NCBI GenBank assembly: GCA_007695145.1
Contig: REEI01000056.1
Location: 1 to 55,846 of the forward strand
Direction: 5' to 3'
Length of the DNA stretch: 55,846 nt
From: Saprospirales bacterium
GTDB taxonomy: Bacteria; Bacteroidota; Bacteroidia; Chitinophagales; Saprospiraceae
Shown: positions 18,097 through 27,118 of the stretch, in pieces
How the letters are laid out: each line of letters starts with the position of its first letter
Position numbering within the stretch: the first letter of the stretch is position 1
Program-made: the position numbers and the translations under genes
The notes under the pieces: model-generated
Database searches by the model: none
What the model was told of the DNA's origin: nothing
What the model saw: only the letters and a program-made list of their open reading frames with translations

Positions 18097-19437
18097 TTAT
18101 CCTCTGGCAAATAGCAATCTCTCTCCTGAACCTGCTCTTTTTATTTTCCCGTCCTTGTATACGGTATTTCCATTAACTATGGTTCTTTTTACCCTGCCTG
18201 TAAATTCCCTTCCCTCAAGTGGTGACCAGCCGCACTTATAAAGGCAATTTTCCGGTTTGACCTCCCATTTTTCAAGTGGATCAAACAATACTATATCTGC
18301 CTTAAAGCCCTCGTCTAAAAACCCCCTATCCACAACCTTAAAGAGCTCAGCCGGGGCATGACACATTTTCCGAACAATCTCCTCCTTACTGATTTTCCCA
18401 TTCAGATGCAGCTGCCACATCATATCCAGAGTATGCTGAACAAGTGGAAGGCCGGATGGACTGTCGCTGTACAATCTATTCTTTTCCTCCAGAGTATGGG
18501 GTGCATGGTCAGTGGCAATTACGTCAATGCGGTCATCCAACACTGCTCTGAGGATTTCTTCCCGGTCGGACTTTGACTTGATAGCCGGATTGCACTTTAT
18601 CCTATTTCCCAAAAGTTCATAATCCTCATCGCAAAAAAACAAATGGTGTACACAGGCCTCGGCGGTAATGTGTTTATTTGAATTGTTTCGGCTGCTCTCA
18701 AAAAGCCTGGTCTCTTCTGCTGTACTAATATGCAAAACATGCAGTTGCGTACCGTGCTTACGAGCCAGTTCTACTGCCATGGAGGATGAGAGCAGACAGC
18801 CCTCCCTGCTTCGTATCAATGGATGGTGATCGGCACGTAAATTTTCCAGACCGAACTTTTCTGCAAAGGCTCGCATATTTCGATCTATAGTAGCCTCATC
18901 CTCACAATGCGTTGCAATCAGTATCTCCAAATTGGAGAATAGTCTCTCCAATGTTTTCCTGTCGTCCACAAGCATGTTGCCGGTGCTGGAACCCATAAAA
19001 ATCTTTACACCGCAAACATCGTGAGGATTGGTGCGAATTACCTCCTCATAGTTGTCGTTTGAAGTGCCCATATAAAAGGAGTAATTGACTATGGAGCTTT
19101 CACCGGCAATGGCATATTTTTCCTCCAGTAGAGCCCTGGTTGTAGCCGCAGGATGAGTATTGGGCATTTCCATAAAAGAGGTTACTCCACCCGCAGCCGC
19201 AGCAGCAGACTCAGTACCAATGTCGGCCTTGTGGGTTAGGCCGGGTTCTCTAAAATGGACCTGATCGTCAATAAGCCCGGGAAGGACGAAAAATCCTGTA
19301 GCGTCAATTTCTTCTTTTGAATCCCCAATCAACTCCGGCCCCACTCTTTCGATTCGCCCATTTTTTACCGCAATATCCATCACTTTGGTTTCGCCCTTGT
19401 TGATGACTTGTCCATTCTTTATTAGCAGGTCAAACAT
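18097..19437 (-). CDS. pyrC: Dihydroorotase, Bacteroidota type
   Basis: The enzyme closes carbamoyl aspartate to dihydroorotate in pyrimidine synthesis. The 446-residue amidohydrolase shows LIDDQVHFREPG (about 53-64), GVKIFMGSS with the carbamylated Lys (about 145), THCEDE (His about 178), LHISTAEE (His about 236) and ATDHAPH with the catalytic Asp (about 309). In the first motif the usual first His of HxH is Gln (QVH). I recall this variant as common in Bacteroidota dihydroorotases, so the gene is probably functional. A minus-strand TATTTTTG box lies at 19479-19486. It is divergent from purK. Confidence 0.92.
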   Translation of the reverse strand: MFDLLIKNGQVINKGETKVMDIAVKNGRIERVGPELIGDSKEEIDATGFFVLPGLIDDQVHFREPGLTHKADIGTESAAAAAGGVTSFMEMPNTHPAATTRALLEEKYAIAGESSIVNYSFYMGTSNDNYEEVIRTNPHDVCGVKIFMGSSTGNMLVDDRKTLERLFSNLEILIATHCEDEATIDRNMRAFAEKFGLENLRADHHPLIRSREGCLLSSSMAVELARKHGTQLHVLHISTAEETRLFESSRNNSNKHITAEACVHHLFFCDEDYELLGNRIKCNPAIKSKSDREEILRAVLDDRIDVIATDHAPHTLEEKNRLYSDSPSGLPLVQHTLDMMWQLHLNGKISKEEIVRKMCHAPAELFKVVDRGFLDEGFKADIVLFDPLEKWEVKPENCLYKCGWSPLEGREFTGRVKRTIVNGNTVYKDGKIKRAGSGERLLFARG

Positions 19438-19478
19438 ATATTTATAATTCCTCTGTTGAAAAAATTAAATAGTTGGCT

Positions 19479-19486
19479 CAAAAATA
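19479..19486 (-). promoter_or_regulatory. -7 box (TATTTTTG) of pyrC
   Basis: Read on the minus strand this is TATTTTTG, about 40 nt upstream of the pyrC start in the 89-bp gap shared with purK. No clear TTTG at the -33 spacing. Confidence 0.4.
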
Positions 19487-19526
19487 GCGATATTCGGCCC
19501 TGAAAAATAATTTTTCGAATATCTAT

Positions 19527-20672
19527 ATGAATATTTCGCCAAAAAAAATAGGAATTCTTGGTGGGGGTCAACTCGGCAAAATGCTCTGTATGGCAGCAGC
19601 TCCCTGGCATCTGGAACTCCATATATTGGATAAAAGTCGGGATTTTCCAGCCGCTCCATATTGCCATCATTTCACAGAGGGAGATTTTTCCTCCTATGAA
19701 GATGTGATCAACTTTGGAAAAAATCTCGACCTTCTCACCATTGAAATCGAGAATGTCAATCTAAGCGCACTTAAAGCGCTAAAAAAAATGGGAAAGGAAA
19801 TTTTCCCAGATCCTGAATTCCTTGAGATGGTGAAGGACAAAGGAAAACAGAACAATTTTTTTCGAGATCTTCAAATACCTACCCCGAGTTTTTCTTCCTT
19901 TGAATCGCTCGCTGAACTTGAGTCAAGTCTGATGAGATCGGAGCTGGAGCTGCCATTTGTATGGAAGTCAAGATTTGAAGGTTATGACGGCAAAGGTGTT
20001 AGGCTGGTATCCAAAATGGAGGATTTAGAGTCTCTCCCGGATTCTCCCTGCCTTGCAGAGGAACTGGTCGAAATAGAGAAAGAGCTCGCCATCATCATCT
20101 CCAGAAATGCGGAAGGCCGTATTGCTGTTTATGATCCTGTGGAGATGATCTTTGAATCAAGGGCCAATTTGCTGGATATACTCATCTACCCAGCTAAAAC
20201 CGAGGAGGGAGTTAGCCTGGATATGCGTCAAACAGCAATGAAAATTGTTAGTAAAACTGATTACAGAGGGATATTGGCCATTGAGTTTTTTCTCGATAAA
20301 AAGGGTCGACTATTGGCAAATGAAATGGCGCCCCGACCCCACAATAGTGGCCATCACACCATAGAGTGCTGCCCTTGCAGTCAGTACGAGCAATTATTAA
20401 GAGCGATGTTGAGTCTGCCTCCTGGAGATTGCAGCCGCATTCAGCAAGGTTTAATGTTCAATCTTCTGGGACATCCTGCCCATTCTGGTCCGGCAGTAAT
20501 CAGGGGAGTAGATCTGCTGCATGAAACACCAAATGCCCACCTTCACTGGTACGGTAAAAAGGAAACGAGGCCCTTTAGAAAAATGGGGCATGTGGTCATT
20601 GCAGGAAGGGATCGGAATGAATTGTTGGAAAAGGCAGAATTTTTGAAAAAAACAATAAAAGTTACAACATGA
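19527..20672 (+). CDS. purK: N5-carboxyaminoimidazole ribonucleotide synthase
   Basis: This is the ATP-grasp enzyme that carboxylates AIR to N5-CAIR in purine synthesis. In its 381 residues the N-terminal [15 protein letters not shown] (about 6-20) is the family's hallmark, followed by the ATP-grasp segments [15 protein letters not shown] (about 149-163) and [14 protein letters not shown]. The substrate-binding region [16 protein letters not shown] (about 266-281) is intact. The last codons overlap the start of purE by 4 nt (ATGA), so the two are translationally coupled. Confidence 0.97.
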   Translation: MNISPKKIGILGGGQLGKMLCMAAAPWHLELHILDKSRDFPAAPYCHHFTEGDFSSYEDVINFGKNLDLLTIEIENVNLSALKALKKMGKEIFPDPEFLEMVKDKGKQNNFFRDLQIPTPSFSSFESLAELESSLMRSELELPFVWKSRFEGYDGKGVRLVSKMEDLESLPDSPCLAEELVEIEKELAIIISRNAEGRIAVYDPVEMIFESRANLLDILIYPAKTEEGVSLDMRQTAMKIVSKTDYRGILAIEFFLDKKGRLLANEMAPRPHNSGHHTIECCPCSQYEQLLRAMLSLPPGDCSRIQQGLMFNLLGHPAHSGPAVIRGVDLLHETPNAHLHWYGKKETRPFRKMGHVVIAGRDRNELLEKAEFLKKTIKVTT

Positions 20673-21157
20673 GCAATCCAATCATCGGTGTAATCATGGG
20701 GTCCGACTCTGATCTCCCTATAATGCAACAAGCTATTGACATTCTAAAAGAATTCGAACTACCTTTTGAATTAGACATCGTTTCAGCTCACAGAACTCCT
20801 GAGAAAATGATGGAATATGCCAAAAATGCTCATCTGCGCGGCATTAAAGTAATCATAGCAGGAGCAGGTGGTGCTGCCCATCTGCCGGGAATGGTGGCCT
20901 CCATCAGTCCACTGCCGGTGATAGGCGTACCGGTAAAATCCCGCAATTCCATTGACGGATGGGATTCTATACTCAGCATACTACAAATGCCGGGTGGAGT
21001 GCCCGTGGCCACCGTAGCTCTGGACGGGGCTAAAAATGCCGGTCTACTCGCAGTACAGATCATTGGCAGTTCGGAGATTGAAATTCGAAACAAAGTGATC
21101 GCGTATAAGGAAAAAATGAAAGCTACTGTAATGGAAAAGGGAAACAAACTCAACTAA
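20669..21157 (+). CDS. purE: N5-CAIR mutase
   Basis: The enzyme converts N5-CAIR to CAIR. The 162-residue protein shows the class I PurE signatures: [13 protein letters not shown] (about 6-18), SAHRTPEKM (His about 41), [12 protein letters not shown] (about 66-77) and GVPVKS. The length and the paired purK exclude the class II AIR carboxylase. ATG overlaps the purK stop by 4 nt. The convergent DinB-like gene ends 10 bp downstream. Confidence 0.97.
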   Translation: MSNPIIGVIMGSDSDLPIMQQAIDILKEFELPFELDIVSAHRTPEKMMEYAKNAHLRGIKVIIAGAGGAAHLPGMVASISPLPVIGVPVKSRNSIDGWDSILSILQMPGGVPVATVALDGAKNAGLLAVQIIGSSEIEIRNKVIAYKEKMKATVMEKGNKLN

Positions 21158-21167
21158 TAACACTATT

Positions 21168-21734
21168 TCACCGGCCTTGTCTATTACTCTCTGATGCTTT
21201 TACAGCCTGGATAATGTGCCTCTGATTGTGATTGATGACAAACCTAAAGGTGTCGCCCAGTCGAAATTTTATCCATTTGCTGATAGAAATGGGCACTTTG
21301 ATTTTATTCAGATCGTGGTCTCTGGCCATAGCTAGCAGCCGAAGCATTTCCTTTTGGTGGTTGAGAAAGCGCTTGACCACTTGATCCGGGACTCCAACTT
21401 TAGAGGGGTTTTTATCCGAGGGAGACCCCATTTTAAATCCTTTTTCCTTTGGCAGCATCGATTTTGCAAAAAAATTGCCCACTCTGCCACTTTCAAAGAC
21501 GACCTTTGTCTTTCCCGGTCCCGTATCCTTCATTGCCCTGAGGATGGCAGGATGGTAGTAATCAGAGTAGAGACTTAGGTGCTCCAGGCACTCCCCTACA
21601 CTCCAACTTTTACCATCGGGCTTCATCAGCAAGTCTTCCTCACTGAGGTTGGAAAACTCCCGCTCTACAGTGGTGACGATACTTCTGGTGTCATTAACAA
21701 GCTCGTTGATAAGCTCGGAGGCATCTATTTTCAT
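21168..21734 (-). CDS. DinB-like (DinB_2 superfamily) protein
   Basis: This is a 188-residue four-helix-bundle protein of the DinB/YfiT superfamily. The metal-binding histidines are suggested by VGECLEHLSLYSDYY (about 46-60) and the late NHNQRHIIQA (about 168-177), the typical first- and last-helix positions. Such proteins bind a divalent metal and often act as thiol transferases or have unknown substrates. It starts 5 bp after the end of the OmpA/TSP3 gene on the same strand, so the two are likely cotranscribed. Confidence 0.82.
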   Translation of the reverse strand: MKIDASELINELVNDTRSIVTTVEREFSNLSEEDLLMKPDGKSWSVGECLEHLSLYSDYYHPAILRAMKDTGPGKTKVVFESGRVGNFFAKSMLPKEKGFKMGSPSDKNPSKVGVPDQVVKRFLNHQKEMLRLLAMARDHDLNKIKVPISISKWIKFRLGDTFRFVINHNQRHIIQAVKASESNRQGR

Positions 21735-21739
21735 AAAAA

Positions 21740-23020
21740 TTATCTGAGGTACAAATTAAACTCAACCCTTCGGTTATTGGCTCTACCCTGAGGAGTTTCA
21801 TTGGTGTCAATGGGTCTGGACTCCCCGTATCCAACGAAAGACATTCTGGATGTGGAAACTCCGCGTGAGGCCAGATACTCAAAGCAGGATCGCGCTCGCT
21901 GTTCACTCAATCGCTGATTGTTGGAAGCAGAACCGATATTATCTGTGTGGCCGGATATCCTTAAATTGTATTGCGGATACTCGCTCATTATATCTGCAAT
22001 CTGATTGAGTATTCCAAAGGATTCCGGTCTAAGCGTTGCCCTTCCCAAATCAAATTGAACGGCACGCATAGCTACATTCAAAACTTCCTGAACTTCCAGG
22101 GGAATATCAGACACTTCCTCCTCTTGTTCCTCAATCACCTCTTCAGCCGGTTCATCATCTGCTTCCACTCTGCGGTCATCAATGGCTATTACTTCCGTTT
22201 CTTTTTCTTCATCCGGACAACCTTTGTTTTCAGCAGTTCCGGGCTGATCCGGGCATTTGTCAAGGTGGTCGGGAATTCCATCACCATCTCTGTCAAGCCC
22301 ACCGAGAAATTCAGGCTTGCCGGTGGTCCCGGGTGCCAAATCATAGATATCCGGAATTCCGTCACCATCTGAGTCCAAAAGCTTTGGTGTAGCCGGAGCT
22401 TCTAGTTCAGGCAGCGTTTTGGGCTTTTCTACCGGCCTATCTGAAAGATTGTAAATAAATCCCACCGCCATCTGGTAGCTGTCTCCGGGAAGACCACTGC
22501 CCAGACCAATTCTGTAAGAAAGTTCCAAATTGAGGTCCACCCGATGATTGATCCTTATATTTGTACCTAAACCGGCCGGCAGGGCCAGGCTGAAGTCGTC
22601 GCCATCCATCAAAACAAATCCAAGACCAGTAACCAAATAGGGATGAAAGTAACCACTGGTTGAAAGGGGACTTAAATGCCCCTGGAGGTCTACAGAAAAG
22701 ATATTCACGTTCCTTTCAATTTCAGGCAGAGTAATTGAAGATGCTTTAAATGGAATCGCCACATCAAAAAAATGATTTATTGGGACCCGTAAGCCCAACT
22801 CAAATCCCCCATTCCATTTCTGAAAATCAAATGGCTCCTTATCGAGTGGGCCACTGAAATCAGTTAGTAACTTGCGCGCCATAATTCCAATGTTTCGCTC
22901 TTGATGAGATTCAAGGTTTTCGACCCCATCAGTTTCATCGGTTGCCTCGTTTTGAGCTGTGATAAATTGTGGACAAGCACTTAAAAGGGTAATGAGTAAC
23001 AACGGTATCAAATTTTTCAT
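21740..23020 (-). CDS. OmpA family protein with thrombospondin type-3 repeats
   Basis: This is a 426-residue outer-membrane protein. The ATG at 23020 (MKNLIPLLL) is chosen because the signal peptide starts there; an in-frame ATG lies 27 nt upstream. Residues ~25-200 are a beta-barrel-like part (FELGLRVPINHFFDVAIPF, NLELSYRIGLGSGLPG). Two TSP3-type calcium-binding segments follow (DSDGDGIPDIYD, DRDGDGIPDHLDKCPD), then an acidic linker. The C-terminal OmpA domain (about 320-426) holds ISGHTDNIGS, NQRLSEQRARS and GRANNRRVEF, the peptidoglycan-binding pattern. It likely anchors the outer membrane to peptidoglycan. The DinB-like gene follows after 5 bp. Confidence 0.93.
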   Translation of the reverse strand: MKNLIPLLLITLLSACPQFITAQNEATDETDGVENLESHQERNIGIMARKLLTDFSGPLDKEPFDFQKWNGGFELGLRVPINHFFDVAIPFKASSITLPEIERNVNIFSVDLQGHLSPLSTSGYFHPYLVTGLGFVLMDGDDFSLALPAGLGTNIRINHRVDLNLELSYRIGLGSGLPGDSYQMAVGFIYNLSDRPVEKPKTLPELEAPATPKLLDSDGDGIPDIYDLAPGTTGKPEFLGGLDRDGDGIPDHLDKCPDQPGTAENKGCPDEEKETEVIAIDDRRVEADDEPAEEVIEEQEEEVSDIPLEVQEVLNVAMRAVQFDLGRATLRPESFGILNQIADIMSEYPQYNLRISGHTDNIGSASNNQRLSEQRARSCFEYLASRGVSTSRMSFVGYGESRPIDTNETPQGRANNRRVEFNLYLR

Positions 23021-23235
23021 GTCTTCCGGTTTTGTCATTTGAAGCATTCAAAAACTTTTACAATCAACGTGTAAATATATAATTTTTTCCTGAGCACATG
23101 ACAAAAAATTTTAAACTATAGTGTAGGAAATGCTGCCCCTTAATTGTGTGATCAACTTCCTTTGGCCAGGTCCACAATGTGTGAAGACAAGAATAAAAAT
23201 GGTACAAAAAATTTAAAGTTCCATCAGAGAGCCCC

Positions 23236-23766
23236 TTATTTCGGGTCAGAATCCAACTCCTCAAAAAAGCCGGTGCTTTTATTTTTGCGCACATTGTCCC
23301 AATCAAAGCATCTCCCGTTCATGGAGATATAAACGCCCGGTGGCTTACATTGAGTGAAAGCAATAGCAGAGCCCAGATTAAAAAACCCATCCGAGGAATT
23401 ACCAAATGCATATGGAATCATTGCTCCAGTCAAAACTATGGTCTTATCAGCAAACTTTCGCTGAGCCAGAAATTTTGCGGTCTGGACCATTCTATCCGTA
23501 CCATGAGTAATGAGGATATGTCTGGACTTGCTCCTATCACAATTGTACGCGATGATCTGTCTGTCTGCATCCGTCATCTCCAGACTGTCGACCATCATCA
23601 AGGTCTTCACGTCGGTCAACAAGGTGGAGCGCCCCCTTTTGAACATTCCCGGCAAATGAGTATCCTTAAAGTAAAGCTCTCCACTTATGTAATTGTAGTC
23701 CTTATCAAAAGTTCCTCCGGTAACAAACACCTGAACCCAAAAATCATCTCTTTTATATACAGACAT
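23236..23766 (-). CDS. Short asparaginase-like protein (N-terminal domain only)
   Basis: The 176 residues match only the N-terminal, catalytic half of type I/II asparaginases: VFVTGGTFDK (about 14-23) carries the nucleophile Thr, ITHGTDRMVQTAK (about 86-98) the second Thr-Asp pair, and VLTGAMIPYAFG (about 111-122) the conserved Lys-region equivalent, though the usual Lys is not evident. Classical enzymes have about 330 residues and two domains. The frame closes normally, so this appears to be a genuine short family rather than a truncation. The substrate is uncertain. It starts 23 bp after the deiminase-like gene on the same strand. Confidence 0.75.
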   Translation of the reverse strand: MSVYKRDDFWVQVFVTGGTFDKDYNYISGELYFKDTHLPGMFKRGRSTLLTDVKTLMMVDSLEMTDADRQIIAYNCDRSKSRHILITHGTDRMVQTAKFLAQRKFADKTIVLTGAMIPYAFGNSSDGFFNLGSAIAFTQCKPPGVYISMNGRCFDWDNVRKNKSTGFFEELDSDPK

Positions 23767-23789
23767 TCTATTCTTTTTCTCTACAAAAT

Positions 23790-24170
23790 CTACCTGTTAA
23801 TTATGAGGGTCTCACTAATCATTGCATTGCAAATTTCAGCGCTGAAACTATAGGCACCTGAAACTAAATTGCTCAGAGGAATAATTGCCCTGGAGCTAGT
23901 TTCATACTCGCTTTTAAAAACCAATTTCCCACTGACATCCCTTATCTCAACATGCATTCTCTCGCAATATTTAAGGCCATCCACCGAAAAGACGACACGA
24001 TCTTTGGCCGGATTAGGAAAGAGACTCACCCGGGTTTTGGAAATCTGGTCAACAGCTGTACCAATATCCTCAACCGTAATCACCAGAAGGGCGGAATCGC
24101 TAACTGCCTCCTCATTGTCAGTGGCTATGGCACGTAGATAGTAGGTTCCATATTCCTCTATTTCGAGCAA
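23790..24170 (-). pseudogene. C-terminal (T9SS sorting) part of the frameshifted deiminase-like gene
   Basis: This frame continues the protein encoded upstream (24158-26578) after a single-base slip. It begins in a cadherin/Ig-like repeat (EYGTYYLRAIATDNEEAVSD) and ends in a type IX secretion C-terminal domain: VSLFPNPAKDRVVF, MHVEIRDVSGKLV, LSNLVSGAYSFSAE and LIINR. In the shifted frame the lost reading continues upstream as NLETFDLEPYQYLLEIEE, so the break lies at about 24203-24208. The ATG at 24170 is internal and probably not a real start. Confidence 0.8.
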
Positions 24171-26578
24171 GTACTGATAAGGCTCAAGGTCAAATGTCTC
24201 CAGATTAATCCATCGAGGCTTAAGGCTACCTCAGAGATAAATCCGTCCTCATCAAACGCCATTAATTGAAGGTCCAAAACAACCGGCAAATCATCTCTGA
24301 TCAATGTATCAGCTTGTGGGGAGATAAACTCAACGAGGGGGGACAAATTGGGAATTGCTCCATCCTTGATCAAAATATTATCGAGGTACAATAGATTACC
24401 CCATCCACCAATATTCCTAAAGGAAACGGTAACAATACCACCGGAATAATCCCTAAGAGCTATCTGTTCCTGACGCCAATGACTGCAATCTTCAGGAAAG
24501 AAGACAGCTGTAATTGCAGGTGCTGTGGCAAGATCTTCACCCATCTTGCGAAAAACTGTTTCTGTAATCCCATCGCAGGTCTCGATAACAACTTCAAGAC
24601 CATCGAAAAAGTCGGAGTCATAAGGTGCATAAGCCACACTAAAAAACAGAACAGGCTCTTCCATATCTGTCAAGTCGAAGGTATTGCTAAAAGTAGAAAT
24701 AGCATCTCGGCTATCGAGCTGAAAATTATCCACAACTATCGCATTACCATTTGAGCAATTAGTACCCACAAGATGCTCCCAGAGAAAAACATTATTTCCA
24801 TTGTCAAAGTTATTCCAAAAATCCGGTAGACCGGCCGAAAAATCCTCAGCGTACGGCTCCATTCCTCCAGTCACCACTACATAGTCCTCCATAATCAATG
24901 TGTCTGCACCCAGATGATTCTCTACCACGAGAACCACATCGAAAGAACCGGCTTCGGGGTAGATTACAACGGGGTTTACCTCTGAGGAAACAGAGGGAAT
25001 CCCACCCTCAAAAAACCACTGTCTGGCCACCACTCCGCCCTCGGTCCTGTCCAGAAATCGAACTGCCCCCCCTGAACAAATCCCTTCAAAATTACTGCTG
25101 AATTCAGCAAACGGACTACTGCCAGGTTGCAAAATCCGATATTGAAAGTACCCTTCGGGGGCGACTATTGGCCTGTTTTGTATCTTCCCGTTTCCAGCCA
25201 CCGCCTGAATATAATATTGTACCTCTGAACCAAATCCAAATGCTGGTATTTGAGCAGAATACCAATCTGCCATGCCGGGTATGCCCGCCATTTCGAGTTG
25301 ATGGTAGATGCTGTCACCAGCAAGCCGGTAAAAGAGCGAAGCGCTCTCGATTCCATCCCTGTGTTTGATCAAGGCAGTCACCTCTGGACTAACACTTTCT
25401 TTGTAAAGGTCCCTGACTCTGGGGTGTGCTATCCAGAGTGGGTCTTCCACACCCACTGTTTTTGTAATACAGTGCAATGCGCCTAAAGAGTTGATCATGG
25501 CATTGCAATCAATGCCCACCACATTATATCCAGGGAGGCTTTCTCTGTATATTCTCAGACCAATTGTATCGTATTTCTCCTCATAAATCGGGACAAGTAT
25601 GGTTCCATTGAGGAAAATGGAATTGGTAAAAGTCCTGTATGGACCTCCTTCATCCGGATAATTACCATTGGGTCCGGGTGGCATGGGGATACGGATAATT
25701 TCATAGGGGTTGCCAAAAGAAGTGGAGTGGTTGTTCAAAAAGTATTCAATATTTGCCTCTATAAATGGACCATCAGCCACTCCTTCAGGGTATTCACCTA
25801 TAATCACCGTCTCTTCATCAATAAATCTCATATGCATATCAAGATGACTGATGCCATCAAAAGGGAGTTCATCAAACTTAATATAGTTTTCATACCCGAA
25901 TAAGGCATTCCCGATGAAGTTAATCTCCTGCTCTGTTTTACCGGGGTTTTCCCTAAATATAATTTTAGATGAATAGCCTGTCTTAAACCCGTCCACCAGA
26001 TTATTCCCTCCTGTATGCACAAGATCAAAAGGTGGCTCTATAGCAGCATACCAGGGGACCCCAAGTTCTTCAGCTACCCTGCGGGGAACCAGATTGTCAT
26101 TTGGCCTGGGTCTATTGTATATATAATCCGATATGGCGAGCTGTTCAACATCATTTTCATAAACTGCCCACGGACCGTAGTCCCTTATCCATACGGAGTT
26201 GCTGGGCCAGCTGACAAATACAACATTGTCTAGTGATATGCCGGCATTGGTAAGTGTGGAGGCTACAGAGGATTCATTCTGGGTAATAATATAAACAGCA
26301 ACCTCTTCTACCGCATGTCGAACAATCTCAGTGAGAATCCCCGGAAAAGACCTCCAGGTTATGAATAATGCCTGAATCTCTTCCCACTTCCCCATTACCC
26401 GTACGGGTTGGTCCGGTAACTGCCCTGCCTGCCTCAATGCCATGAGGGAATCCAGATAACGTGGCCATATCTTTTCCTCTTCCTCAGTCATCACCTTGGG
26501 CAATCTGTTGTACTGTGCATTAATGCCAATACTGAACGACAATACTAAAAACAATGAAAGGTAAACTTTTAAATTCAT
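24158..26578 (-). CDS. Agmatine deiminase family protein with PKD domain, frameshifted 3' end
   Basis: This secreted protein starts at the ATG at 26578 (MNLKVYLSLF, signal peptide ending INAQ). The deiminase domain (PF04371 type) covers about 25-390. WIRDYGPW holds the Asp (about 133), SHLDMHMR the His, EGGPYRTFTNS the substrate loop, and GALHCITK the catalytic Cys (about 370). A PKD domain (about 490-560, ARQWFFEGGIP, YPEAGSFDVVLVV) and a lectin-like beta-sandwich follow. The frame ends abnormally after DGLIWRHL; the missing C-terminal sorting domain is in the next frame (23790-24170). Family members deiminate agmatine or peptidyl arginine. It is either a real pseudogene or a sequencing error. 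Confidence 0.88.
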   Translation of the reverse strand: MNLKVYLSLFLVLSFSIGINAQYNRLPKVMTEEEEKIWPRYLDSLMALRQAGQLPDQPVRVMGKWEEIQALFITWRSFPGILTEIVRHAVEEVAVYIITQNESSVASTLTNAGISLDNVVFVSWPSNSVWIRDYGPWAVYENDVEQLAISDYIYNRPRPNDNLVPRRVAEELGVPWYAAIEPPFDLVHTGGNNLVDGFKTGYSSKIIFRENPGKTEQEINFIGNALFGYENYIKFDELPFDGISHLDMHMRFIDEETVIIGEYPEGVADGPFIEANIEYFLNNHSTSFGNPYEIIRIPMPPGPNGNYPDEGGPYRTFTNSIFLNGTILVPIYEEKYDTIGLRIYRESLPGYNVVGIDCNAMINSLGALHCITKTVGVEDPLWIAHPRVRDLYKESVSPEVTALIKHRDGIESASLFYRLAGDSIYHQLEMAGIPGMADWYSAQIPAFGFGSEVQYYIQAVAGNGKIQNRPIVAPEGYFQYRILQPGSSPFAEFSSNFEGICSGGAVRFLDRTEGGVVARQWFFEGGIPSVSSEVNPVVIYPEAGSFDVVLVVENHLGADTLIMEDYVVVTGGMEPYAEDFSAGLPDFWNNFDNGNNVFLWEHLVGTNCSNGNAIVVDNFQLDSRDAISTFSNTFDLTDMEEPVLFFSVAYAPYDSDFFDGLEVVIETCDGITETVFRKMGEDLATAPAITAVFFPEDCSHWRQEQIALRDYSGGIVTVSFRNIGGWGNLLYLDNILIKDGAIPNLSPLVEFISPQADTLIRDDLPVVLDLQLMAFDEDGFISEVALSLDGLIWRHLTLSLISTCSK

Positions 26579-26606
26579 ATCCTTCAAATTTTTGACAAAC
26601 AAAACC

Positions 26607-26614
26607 CAAAGGTA
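26607..26614 (-). promoter_or_regulatory. -7 box (TACCTTTG) of the deiminase-like gene
   Basis: On the minus strand this reads TACCTTTG, 28 nt upstream of the ATG at 26578. This supports that start codon; the alternative ATG at 26602 would be almost inside the promoter. Confidence 0.5.
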
Positions 26615-26788
26615 ACATAAGGAACAATTTGAACGGTCTGTCGGGGATAGATTTAGTATCTCAAATCTTTACCAAACTTTCTCTTTAGAATGGTCAACAC
26701 AAGTGCTTCGATAAAACCTCAGCACAAGTACAAAAAGTAACAAACAAATCAAGGCTGTCAAGCACTTGGTTAAAAATGGGTTTCCTAC

Positions 26789-26980
26789 CTAAAATTTGGC
26801 AACCTCAGTCGATAGAAGTTCACTGTTAAAGGAAATATATCCTTTTCCTTGCTTGTAAGATTCAATAAACTGTCTGGTATGGCATAATCTAATTGATTCA
26901 TAAAAAAATGCGAAACTTGAAATTTTCATATTAGGATAATTTTGGATGAATGCATCCGGACTCATCCCATTGAGAACCAT
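26789..26980 (-). CDS. Possible DUF433-like antitoxin remnant
   Basis: A 63-codon frame reads VLNGMSPDAFIQNYPN, which resembles the DUF433 helix-turn-helix core (usually LxxGMSxEEIxxDYPxL). Codons upstream of the ATG stay open for about 14 triplets but lack the usual N-terminal GxPxIxGTRI part, and the C-terminal part (ISFNSELLSTEVAKF) is unrelated to it. No VapC-like toxin gene is adjacent. It is best read as a degraded antitoxin fragment, or as chance similarity. Confidence 0.3.
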   Translation of the reverse strand: MVLNGMSPDAFIQNYPNMKISSFAFFYESIRLCHTRQFIESYKQGKGYISFNSELLSTEVAKF

Positions 26981-27039
26981 TTTTCTAAAAAGATTATGAA
27001 ATAGCGCTTCTAAAATTAGTCAAGGACAAAAAATGCAGC

Positions 27040-27047
27040 TACCTTTG
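27040..27047 (+). promoter_or_regulatory. -7 box (TACCTTTG) of the DEAD-box helicase gene
   Basis: TACCTTTG followed by C lies 71 nt before the helicase start codon. No clear -33 TTTG. Confidence 0.5.
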
Positions 27048-27118
27048 CACTTTTTTACGGAGGAATAGTAATAGAACATAACGGAAGCCCGCTTTCCCCT
27101 CCACAATGCTCACAGTAA

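Larger units (their letters stand above)
26579..27118. other. Intergenic region between divergent deiminase and helicase genes
   Basis: It holds the deiminase promoter box at 26607-26614, a small DUF433-like remnant at 26789-26980 and the helicase promoter box at 27040-27047. Nothing else was recognised. Confidence 0.5.
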
